Shown: positions 54,345-64,000 of the stretch, in pieces
Numbering within the stretch: the first letter of the stretch is position 1
How the letters are laid out: every line of letters begins with the position of its first letter
Assembly: GCA_033064195.1 (NCBI GenBank)
Contig: JARBJD010000037.1
Location: 307,504 to 371,503 of the forward strand
DNA from: Blattamonas nauphoetae
Taxonomy: Eukaryota > Preaxostyla > Oxymonadida
Length of the DNA: 64,000 bases
Reading direction: 5' to 3'
Program-made: the position numbers and the translations under genes
The notes under the pieces: generated by a model
The model's input: only the letters and a program-made list of their open reading frames with translations
Database searches by the model: none
What the model was told of the DNA's origin: nothing

Positions 54345-54443
54345 ATCTTCTCCCCATCCCATCACAAACTTCCCTCTTCCTTCCCCATCCCATCACAAAC
54401 TTCCCTCTTCCTTCCCCATCCCATCACAAACTTCCCTCTTCCC
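54345..54443 (+). repeat. Short tandem repeat, ~31-nt unit, three copies
   Basis: Three consecutive copies of a pyrimidine-rich unit containing CCCCATCCCATCACAAACTT, immediately after the 32-nt array. Confidence 0.85.
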
Positions 54444-56400
54444 ACCTCCACTTCTCCACAAATAGCGTCATTGGCATCATCAAACGTTGACCGCACCAAT
54501 TTTATGTTCCACCAGCATTGCCACATCACCGGCGTGAACTCTCCTCTCGTCCATCATAACATGCCCAATCACCCTCCTCGACGAGTGTCAGTCGCCCTCC
54601 ACACACGCCTTGCAGATTCTCCCTGTTTGTGATTTGAATGTCGCCTTCCACTCCCAAACAGACAATCTCGACTCTATCGGACTCCACACTCTGCCAATTC
54701 CTCTCTAAGAATCGGAAATATTCGCATTTGAGCAATCTTTTGACAAATTTAAACATTGTCAGAAACCAATCACGCCTAGCGATATAAAATACCTTCAAAC
54801 CCCTCGCCAAACTCTCTGCTGACTTTTGGATCGATCTCACCTCCGAAATAATTGACCAGATCTCTAATTCGCGTTTGTTATTATCCTTCCTTCCCATTTT
54901 CACTCCATTTCCTTCGTTCAGAAGAAGAACCAGTGGAAGAACTCCTCATCTCACTCCATTCATCAATTTCACTAACAAAACCTCCCCAAAAGTCCTTTCA
55001 GCTCTTCAAACATTCGCAATTCCCCAAAGCGGCCCTTGTTTGGACTCACAAACTCTCAGTCACGCACAAACATCACCTGATCTTCTCGTCTTGATGTTCG
55101 AGTACTCTTTCGGCTTACAGACACAGGAAGTGGTAGAACTGCTCACATTCAAGACATTTGAGCTCCAACTCCTGTTTGAGATAGTTGACGAAGAACTATA
55201 CCAAACCCACTCCATCTCTTCTTCCATACTCTTTCTCAACCACTCGGAAGAAATTGTCAAACCATGTGGAGATGACAGCAATACCATCTCATTTATCGCT
55301 CAAATTCTCACTCTCGGCATCACAAAACTCCTCCGACATCGTCGCAGAGTATTCATCAGCTGGTCAGATCACATTTTCCAAGTCTATGCTCGAGCTCGAC
55401 AAAACTAACGAAGTATTTGAACAATTGGTACAACTAGTGGCTATCAATCAAGATCAGACAGCGTCAAGCTTCCTGTTCTTTCGTTCAGTCCTCACTCGGC
55501 CGTGTAGTGGTAGTGCTTCACTGACCTTGACCCGAACCAGCTAACACTTACAAAAACTGATCTACTAAACAACAACTCGTTCCTTTCCATCCTCCTCACC
55601 CTAATATCTCTACGACCGACCTAGGCTCCAGATTTCACGACACTTTTGTCAGCCTGAGCAAGCTCCTAATGTTCACGGTTTTGCCTCTTTCTCTGGACTA
55701 TTGTTCGAAAACAGATGGGAGGACTTCATCCGGGTGAACGAAGCAATCTTGGCTGTCGTCGAGCGAGTTCAACGAAAGACCAGACTTGATGGGTCGGAAT
55801 TAGCCTTTCCACCGCTCATTCGAGCCGACATCCTCTCTGAAGTCACCAGTACCCTTCTGAAAGTGGTTAAAAAAGACAGAAGAACATACACACAAACGTG
55901 TGTCAACGGGTATCCAATCATCTCTAACACTCGACATCATCCCGGAGAAATATGAATCGCTCTTCGTACTATCTGTTCCGCTTCTGCAACGATCTATTTC
56001 GTTCCTCCTGCACGTTTGGCCCGTATTCACTTCACATGTCGAAAGGGAACCCACAACAGTTTCTTCGATCGTGTCATTGCTCAGATTTGTGTCTCTGCTT
56101 CAAAATTGGCAACTGACCTTGACTGGAATCACGTCGTTAGTCCACCTCTTCCACACTCTTCTCCATTCAAAGGATCCCCGCCTTTGACATCTCTTCCAGT
56201 TTCTTGTCTCTTTTCCGACGTGCCCAACATCAACCCGAAGCGGGTGTGGGTTTTCGACCTCACACACTCTCCTCGACGGAAAGAAGGCGTTTCTGCACCC
56301 TGTCGTTTCTTTTGACTCGCTGCTCGCTGCCAACCCCAATCTCCCTCTTCTGCCCTTCTCCACTCTACTGCAACGGAGATAGGCGAACATAGTGTGTGAG
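54444..56400 (+). pseudogene. Decayed coding tract, unknown family
   Basis: Coding-like sequence runs on the plus strand in shifting frames: FSALQTFAIPQSG-type leucine-rich helices near 54950-55100, LLFEIVDEELYQTHSISSS near 55170, MLELDKTNEVFEQLVQLVA near 55390, then FENRWEDFIRVNEAILAVV and LIRADILSEVTSTLLKVV near 55700-55870, and SASKLATDLDWNHVV near 56100. Frame changes occur without plausible introns at several points. The helical character recalls the lineage's helical-repeat family, but I cannot assign it. The borders are approximate. Confidence 0.4.
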
Positions 56401-59400
56401 ACGGGAGAGGTGGATTAGTGTGTTGTGTATGCTGTTTCTGCAGTTAATGTTGTCGACCAGAAAGCGACGAGAGACAAGGAAGATCGAGAGTGCGTTTGTG
56501 TAGATGTTTTAAGATCTATCTGACGAATGACGATTTGTATGAGCAGTTAGAAGAGAATGAGCGAAGAGAGACGAAATAGAAGTACAGAATTCCAAACCAG
56601 CCGCTGAACAAGAAGAGCCAAAGAACAAGCTGATGACGACAACGAACCATTCCAATCTCATTCCTGACGGATGGAAGGAACCGATGTGGTCATGGTTGAG
56701 GGAGGGGAGAAAGGATCTGCAGATCAAGATAACGCCTTTCATGATCTGACTCCACCTCTCCAGCAACACCTCCTCACAAAATGCCCACAGAACGGATTTG
56801 ATTGCAGTGACACAGAGCCGATATTCTTTTGCATTTCCGTCGTTTTCTGGTTTCAACGCATATCTATCCAGCAATTCTTATCGCATGTTGTTATCGTCGA
56901 TTTCTCTTTCCTTCTTCCTTTTTCAATATAGTCGTCTCGAAATAGTGATGCACATAATACAACCTACACCACAGTCAATCAGAGAAGTCCAGTTGAAATG
57001 AAAAGGTGGAGAAACATGATGGTCACCACTATTCCAATTAAAAATGAAAAGTGTCCTTGTTCAGAACTCCCAAATTTAAGAAACCAGAAAGGAGCATTCA
57101 CCAAGCAATGTAAAAGTGATCGTTGTGTGTTTATCTTCAGATGTTGTGGAGTTTGAGAAACGAAGGGAATCGATGAGCCTGGCTGAATCATAGCGACAGA
57201 AACGGCGAGGTTGGGAAAGAGGTATGTGAAGATGAGCAGGAGTGCTGTTTTGCCAATAAAGAAGGCACACATAAAGGTTAAACGACAACAAACATCGAAT
57301 CAAATCCTCCCTCGCTCATCACAGCAGTCGCAACTGAATATTGGAAAATTTATCAATTACGATGAACCAGATTGCTGAAGAGATAGAAATAGCGATGAAA
57401 AGGGGAAACAAACGTCCGATTATCATTATTGTCGATTGATCACGATCCGGTTTGGACTGAAAAGTTCAGCATGTGTAATATGATGTCTTATTCTGACTAT
57501 GAATCAGACCATGGACGACCAATCAAACAGAACATGTTGATTGAGTTCTGTTCACCGAGATCGCTTGAACGGAGTGTTAAGGTTGAATGAAGTTGCTGGC
57601 GGATGGAGATAAGTTGGATAGCGAGGAGGGAGAAGTGGATACCGCAGTAGTCTTTGGTTTATTTTGACCAGCAGCATGTTTGGTTTCGGATTTGTGAGAG
57701 AAATAGGCGATCGATCTTTCTGCTCTCAGTGTTCTTTTGGTTTCGCTCTTCTTGTCTGTTCCATCACTCTCCTCTCAAAATACCACGGTGAGAAAACACG
57801 ATCACCGTCCAAGCGTGTTTCTTGTATAGAGTACGGATTCTGGCCAAGCGGAGGATAATCACAGATATTGTCGCTTCTACATTATCAAAAGATGAGCATG
57901 CGCATTGTTCACAACAGCAATCAAATCCTCGTCGCCTACAGCCTTCCCTCGCCCTCCTTCTTCCGCCACGTTTTCAGCGCTGTCATTGAGAGAATCTGGA
58001 GGATTGCCTGCTTTGTGATTGGGACACCAGCGTGGGCGAGAGAGGGTCAGGAAGGCAAAACAGTGCAAATGTCGTTGTTCGACGGCTTCTAACCTGTTTT
58101 GGGAAAATGATGGGATTTGAGAGAGGGGCAGTGAAAGGGAAGAAGAGAGATACCTGAATAGTTTGTCAATTGTATGCAAAATAGTCGCGTCTCGAATCGT
58201 TATCAGAACAGCGATTAATGCGAACGGTTGACTTTCTTTTTCGCTACGGAACGTGAGATCGTTTTCAAACGGTGGTAACCGGGTGCGCAACAAGTTGTTC
58301 CATCCCCGACGAGGTGCAATGAAGAGTAAACCCCATGTGGACCAACAAAGTCGAGAAGAGTGATTCGATTCTTCGGTTTCGGATGACAGTTTGGGGATTG
58401 GTTCCCGGAACGAGAACAATGACAGAGTACAAGTTCAACAGGGGACGATCATGGAACCAATCCTGGGTGGATGTGAAATGGCGGGAGTGTAGGCTACATT
58501 TCATTTTTACGAGATTGATGAGATGGGATTTTGAGATGCTCCAAAAGTCGAGAGTGGGAAAGATAATCTGGTCACAATGGATCGTGCAGAGACGCAAGGA
58601 ATTGTGTGGAGAGAGGACGGTCGAAGATGTGACAGTCAAAGACAGTCGCGTTGAGAACGACGAACCTAAATGAGCAACCCACTTCTAGAAGAGTGGAGGC
58701 GATCGCAGAATCTGTTCATCTGTACCAGCAATCAGAGTATTCCAAACATCGAAGGGGAGTCCACGGAAATGAGTTGGAGTCATTCCAGCGAGGTAGTTTC
58801 GATGTGTCATTTGAGATTGAATCGTTCACAGCCTTCACACATTCAATCCCAGTTTCTGTGAGATTGAGAGACAGCTGTTGACAAGATAACTCCCATAAGA
58901 GCCGCTCTTTTCGTGTTTCATCTTCTGTTCGAGTGTGTCTTCGAAGCCTTCCGAAAACAGAGATTACATCATCCGTTGTCCAGATTGGGCCGCTTCTGTG
59001 TCGGCTCTCATCTAGTCTCCGAGTGCAACGGTGAAGCTACGGAGAGGAACCCAGTGACGATCCATCCCATGAATAGAGTAACTTCAACCAATCAAGACAA
59101 GAATTATTCAGTTAGGGACAAACAATGGATATCAGGAGGAATTGATTGTGTGAGGTCTGGATTGAATGCCACTATTGACACATTTGGCAAAAAATGACGA
59201 AAAACGAAAAACAGAGGAATTAACGTAAAATAACTCGAGTATCCGCTATAAGAAGACTGTGCTGCATCACTGGCCAGGAAACGAGAAACGATTGGGAGAC
59301 AGCCGAAGAGGGGAGTTGGTGGACGGCGATGAGTGTTCGATTGATTTTGTTCGACTCCGTGTTCTAAGTGTTGTTCAGCTGACAGCGACACGTGCTGTTT

Positions 59401-60100
59401 GATCCAGCTTCCCAAAAGTGTGGAGACATCGCATCATCCTTGCTGTTCGGCCAATTCGGAGTGAAAGTGTGGGCGAGGCCTTTCAGCGAGTCTCCGAGAT
59501 TGTCGGAGAATGCGGAGCAGGTTTATGATATGGGCATGAAGGGAAGGAACATTGCACGTCCAAATGGGAGAAAAGGAGCGATTGTGGCCAGTTGTGAAGT
59601 GATAGATCGTTTTGGGTTGTTCAACATCGGCGAGAATAACCTCAATCTTCACAACAAATGAGCACAAGAGCAGTTGATGGCTGATGTGTGGGTGTAGAGC
59701 AGTTCAATTCGTTGGTATGTTCCGAGATTGGAGCGATGTCAAATCGAAGCTTGCCCATCGCTGGTCGGGCATCTCATCAGAACTGTCGGTGTGCATGTGC
59801 TCCCAAATGGCCCTCCCACACTTCCGAGCAGCAATCTATAAATGTCACTTCGTCCGCGTGAGTAGTGTTCCACTCTTGTCGAGTCCTTCGCACAATCCTA
59901 TCTCTCACCATCCATGCCATCTCTATCACCGAAATCAGCAGAGAATGGACACGCATGGCCTAACCACTGCAAGATCGGTCGAATCTGACGGGATAGAAGA
60001 ATCGGATAGAAATCAAGATGAAAGGCAGAAATGACGCACAAAATTGTAGAATCAAGAAATCAATGGCATGAACGGAGTGAACAACACACATGAAGTTGTA
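56401..60100. other. Decayed, mainly minus-strand coding-like sequence
   Basis: Short open stretches on the minus strand look protein-derived, for example CVTAIKSVLWAFCEEVLLE (near 56780), TLTETGIECVKAVNDS-like sequence (near 58830) and FALIAVLITIRDATILHTID (near 58200). None extends far and no introns link them convincingly. I read the segment as old, broken copies of the organism's repeat-protein families. No tandem repeat, RNA gene or transposon end was found in it. Confidence 0.35.
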
Positions 60101-61455
60101 TCCGTCAATCAGAACGGAGAGAAGAGAAACAAGAAATCACTGTGTTGTAGTTTTGAAAATGCGGTAAATCACTCCACCCACATTGCCCAATCCAAGATCA
60201 AGCAAGTCCATCTCACTCTCTTTCAGTATCCTTCACGAAAGACAAGTGTGGTCAAGTTCTGGCAAGTCAGATCTTTCATTTCCGGTGCGATTGGGGTTGG
60301 TCTTTGCTGTCGAGCGATTCTGTCAATTCCGAACGACGTTTCTTGCACAAAAACAGTGAACTTGAAGAGAACAAAAACGAGAGAAGCAAACACCGATTCT
60401 GACAGATTGGGAAAGACCAGAAACATAAAGCTGGCCAGCTTGCCCATTCATGAAGAATTAGACTGTTCGAGGTGTCGATTCCATGTCCACCTACATCCAC
60501 ACACAAGCTCCTTCCTTCAAATGTGAGTAGTTTAACGGCAGTTCAGTGACGCGACGGGTGGATGGTGTCTTGAGGTTGATTCGACCAGTCGATGAAGAGA
60601 GTGAGAGAGAATCTGGAGATATGAGGAAAAGGGAGACAAACTCTTAATATTACATCCAATGATTTCATCCACTTCGGTGTCAGGTGTAGTTGAGTCGAGA
60701 AGACCAATGAAGATTTCTCCAGGGTAGGTTGACAACGATGAAGAAGAAAACGAGAAACAATCGGTTGCGGGAAGAGAGAGAATCGTCATAGTGACGGATA
60801 CAATTCCCGTTGTGACAGGGTCTCCAATGAGAATCAAGCTGGTGTTGGTAGATCTTTTCGGAGTGATGGCACCTGCTGTACGAGTGATGATCGAGGAGCG
60901 CACGATGAAGTGGGAAGGAGCAGTGAAGAGTAGTGGAGGTAAGGCCATGAGTTAGATCGGGAAATGAATAGTTCCTTTGAAACCAGATGGAATGTGAAGA
61001 ATGTGGAGATACGAACTTTCAGAAACTTTTGAACCAGTTTCATCGATGAATGATGATTGAAGAGAGGATTGGAAGCTTGATACGAAGATGGATTTCGCTC
61101 GATGAAGCTCTGTTTGTTCTGTCCAGGAAGGTCATCACCACTGCGACCACAGTCGAGTGAGGAGATGACAATAGAGTGGAAATACTCTAAACAAAGCCAG
61201 AAGGCGATCTGGCTGAAGCATGAACGATCCAGTCGAAGAAGGAACAAGGTCGATAACGAAGTTCGCTTCTTGTTCTGATTGTTTCCATGTTGGTTCGAGT
61301 TTCTTCAAAAATTGGACAGCTCTGCCTTGAAGGGCTTCATCAAACAGGTGTTCAGCTTACACAAGGGCAACAAGCGAACAGTAAATTCTCGATTTGTCCT
61401 CAATCGACAATTGTGCGTTGAGATCGAATGTGAGGAATGGTTCACGTTCTGACAT
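60100..61455 (-). pseudogene. Broken helical-repeat + SPRY-like protein of the expanded family
   Basis: The start ATG is at 61455 (MSEREPFLTFDLNAQLSIED), followed by the family phrase KSRIYCSLVALV and then a TAA at about 61358 where relatives carry Lys. AEHLFDEALQGRAVQFLKKL continues in the same frame. Downstream (60532-60948) is a SPRY-like part: SHFIVRSSIITRTAGAITP, LILIGDPVTTGIVSVTMTIL and GEIFIGLLDSTTPDTEVDEI. Near 60530-60390 comes HLKEGACVWM, a TAG, VDMESTPRTV, a TAA, then FFMNGQAGQLYVSGL. Several stops in conserved sequence mean it is not functional. The relative at 4576-5607 is intact but lacks the SPRY part. Confidence 0.7.
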
Positions 61456-61739
61456 GATTATTCCATCTGCTTCCAGAGTTTTTGGGCATAATAGAACGAT
61501 GTGGATTCAATTGATGAGGACATTCTTCTTGCATCGTTGATGACGGATCGATCATGCCCTTCTCTCATGATGATCCTCCATGAATCAAGGGCAGCATACA
61601 AAATCACAACACGATACGTCTCTCCACAATATGCTAGACACCACGTTGGACGAATGTTGAGCAAAAAAGGATGGAACTCTCTGAAAGGACAGAATGATGA
61701 AGATAACAGGATAAATGTGTGATGAAGTAACATAGACTT

Positions 61740-63379
61740 CTAAAAGTCGTCGGGAGGGTTGAGTGAGTCCTCATCCTCCATATTCGCGGCAGTTTCCGGC
61801 GCAGTGATGTCCAAAATATGGCCAATTGGGACAGCGTCTGTGATAATGCCCATGTGGTCACAGCCACGGTACGTGTGGAATTCGACAAGCGAGGTGTCTC
61901 TCCACTTGCGGAGGACTGCGAAAGATGAGAAAAGAGTGGAAAATCAGGCGAGGGGAAGGGAGAGCGAAAAGAATGGTAAAAAAAGGGCACAGAACGAGAA
62001 TGAACGGAAATAAGACACACCACTGGAGTGAAACAATCGGGACTGTGCCGTCGCCATCCACGTAGTAATCAGAATGCGTGTCCGACCACCTGCGCGGATT
62101 GGTGGCATTCAGAATCACACCAGCAGTGGTTGTGACACCTAACGACGACGAAGAAGCGCAGAAAGAAGGAGACACGAATGATTGGCAGATAAGGCAACAA
62201 AAATAGAGAAAGATGGAGAGAGTGGGAAGGGCAGAAACATGGATAAACACAGACCAATCGAGTACATCACGTGTGTCATCACCTTCGGCTTGACGAGAGG
62301 CTTGTCGGTGATGTTTCGAGTGTGTTGGATGTCTGTCTTCAAACCGGCCTTACCTCCCTGGTCGAATGTCCACGTCCTGTTCTTCATTGTGATGTTGCGC
62401 ATAATGTCGCCTTTGCAAGCAGAGAGATGGGAGGGGAGAGTGGGTGAAGGGAGGATATGTTGGAGGGGAGGAGGGGAGAGGACTGTGGATGTTTTGAAGA
62501 TGAAAGAGAAAACAGTGAATATAATGGAAGATGGAGTGGAAAGCATACTTTTGAGCTGGCCAACGACATAATTGTCGTCGAAGGTGTTCTTGCTGGGGAT
62601 CATCCAGTGCAGACAGCCGCAATCTTGCGTCAGAATGTTGATTGTGGACTCCCCGAACTGTGACGGAAAGAACGGTAAAGATTGAACGAAGATAACAGAA
62701 GAACAGCGTGAATCATCAATCATCCCAAAAAATAACGTTCATCTCTCCCTGCACACCCACGGGAACATCCACTTTCTTGGCGACGCTGAAGAACCAAACG
62801 CCATCGGAGCACCGCCGAAGGGAGCACCCGAAGAGATGACAACAAAGATGTAAGCGTCGATCCAAGACTGATCAACGATGCCACTGGTAACAAAGCGGTG
62901 GGTGACGATGCCACAAGCACTGTGTCCGCCGAGCACGACCTTGTTCTTGCTATTGCTGCAAGAAATTAGGGAGAGTGGGACACACACGCGGAAGAGCCGT
63001 TTCGACAAGTTTTTTAAGATCCTGGTCATCAGCTGAGGCAGCGTGGTCGAAGACATTGATGAGTCTCCAATCCTACGAACCAAGACTAGCAGAGAACAAA
63101 TAAAGAATAAAACCGAAAGAGAGATATACGGGGACTAGCGTACAGATCCTTGCGCTCGACATAGTCCGCTTCTGAGAGAGTTTTCATCAACGTGTTGAAT
63201 GTCTGCGTGAGCTTGCCCAGTCTGCTGTCACAATAATTGACCCCATCCACAAAGAAGAAGGAGAGTGGAGAAGATATCTGGAGGAAGGGAAGACAAGGAA
63301 GGAGGAGGAAGGGATGAGAATGAAGGGTTGATGATTGGCACGGGCAGAAAAGGTGCGTTCGATGACAGTGGTTGAGCAC
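61740..63379 (-). CDS. LCAT-type acyltransferase/phospholipase
   Basis: Multi-exon gene on the minus strand. In order: VDGVNYCDSRLGKLTQTFNT, LSEADYVERKDLYASP followed by DWRLINVFDH (the Y/DWR motif of the family), VNSKNKVVLGGHSACGIVTH (nucleophile elbow, GHSACG instead of GHSMGG), WIDAYIFVVISSGAPFGGAP, FGESTINILTQDCGCLHWMI, DYYVDGDGTVPIVSLQW (catalytic Asp region) and EFHTYRGCDHMGIITD (catalytic His). Ser, Asp and His are all present, so the protein may be active in lipid acyl transfer or phospholipid hydrolysis. One intron is only 28 nt. The first junction, before DWR, needs a non-standard donor or an unseen small shift. The 5' end before 63379 is not certain, and no clear signal peptide is established. 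Confidence 0.8.
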
Positions 63380-64000
63380 TACAAGGAGGGTTTGCTGGGA
63401 GAGAGGGATAGAGGAAAGGAAAAATGTGACAAAAGGTCTGAGAAGCAGAATATCTGAGATTGAGGTGAGATGACGAAATAGTGAGAACAGACTGTGTCCA
63501 GGATACTGATGGCTAATTAATTCATGACTACACTGCCGTAGACAGACAGCGAAATCGTGAAACGCCCTTTCCAGAAAAGCTTGGACAGAATATCACTATT
63601 ATGGTTCGATCAGACTCCTTTTCAGAGAAGAACGATCATGGAGATCAGAACATCAAGAATCTCAATTAAAAAATACATATCATCTCAATTCGTGAAGGAT
63701 TTACGAATTTTAGGAAAGTGTCCTTTTTCGGTTGAGACCTATGATGTCAAAAATATTGTCCCATATTTCGTCGTTTGACACAGATAATAATCGAGAACCA
63801 CAGCATTTCTACCAACGATTCCTCCATCTAAATTCAAGCCCATATTGTCTAGGCATTCCACCAATCCCCCAGCTCTGTCCAAGGATCTCTGATTGATTAT
63901 TTGCTTTGAAAAAAGGTTTTACCTAAACTATCTTGTTCAACTTTGCTTTCACCGTCTTCCAAGTAGTCTCAATTACACATGTTTGATACTAATGAGTTCC
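63380..64000. other. Terminal region, nothing firmly recognised
   Basis: Upstream of the LCAT-type gene. A 73-codon plus-strand open stretch (63557-63778, MKRPFQKSLDRISLLWFDQT) has no recognisable features. Any 5' exons of the LCAT gene would lie here. Confidence 0.4.

Noticed and set aside
50303-54443. CRISPR-like array
   Set aside because: Units are tandem without unique spacers, the genome is eukaryotic, and no cas-like genes are present.
60100-61455. Reassigned stop codons (TAA/TAG as Gln, as in Streblomastix)
   Set aside because: Only one of the three stops seen in this broken gene falls at a Gln position. TAA and TAG also end intact genes such as BiP, CDC14 and WDR4.
1-64000. tRNA genes
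   Set aside because: A visual scan for B-box-like GGTTCGANTCC with a matching A-box gave only matches inside coding sequence or without a cloverleaf. A covariance search would settle it.

Overview
The window looks like nuclear DNA of an intron-bearing anaerobic protist. The best guess is an oxymonad (Preaxostyla) close to Blattamonas. This rests on three things. Many genes are interrupted by GT-AG introns, several only 28-32 nt long. There is a large beta-helix surface protein with a C-terminal membrane anchor. There are also members of a helical-repeat/SPRY-like protein family that I recall as heavily expanded in Blattamonas. TAA, TAG and TGA all end intact genes, so the code is standard, unlike that of the oxymonad Streblomastix. 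The species call comes from memory of protein families, not from a search.

Positions 1-46.8 kb are a dense housekeeping region on both strands, roughly one gene per 2 kb. In order: UBR-box protein (partial), kelch-BTB protein, helical-repeat family protein, calponin-homology/degenerate Rho fusion, beta-helix surface protein, GNA1 N-acetyltransferase, BRX1, TAF12-like, MOB1, PIG-L, GCN5, an eight-span tetraspanin-like protein, a NOT4-like protein, a transposon cassette, WDR4/Trm82, CDC14, two proteins of unknown function, a PDI-like protein, a CID-RRM protein, BiP, a membrane protein, a NAP/SET chaperone and a coiled-coil protein. Transcription and chromatin (TAF12, GCN5, NAP, CID-RRM, NOT4), cell division (MOB1, CDC14), and ER and GPI work (BiP, PDI, PIG-L, GNA1) are all represented. 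No operon-like logic is visible.

The most unusual object is at 27627-29740. It is a ~2.1 kb element with ~394-bp inverted arms flanked by a 10-bp direct repeat. Each arm carries five copies of a 17-nt motif, a 46-bp perfect palindrome and the start of an inward-reading ORF. Between the arms lies a GC-rich gene of unknown function. It resembles a Mutator-like (Pack-MULE-type) element.

From 46.8 kb to the end the character changes. It holds a Tc1/mariner-type MITE (47289-48135), a purine-rich minisatellite (50303-51172), an apparently intact intron-containing transposase-like gene (51433-53655) whose 3' end overlaps a strong nested inverted-repeat structure, two further minisatellites, and a ~7 kb stretch of decayed coding sequence that includes a recognisable helical-repeat/SPRY-like pseudogene. 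It ends with an LCAT-type acyltransferase/phospholipase gene (61740-63379). No rRNA, tRNA, CRISPR array or virus-like element was recognised.
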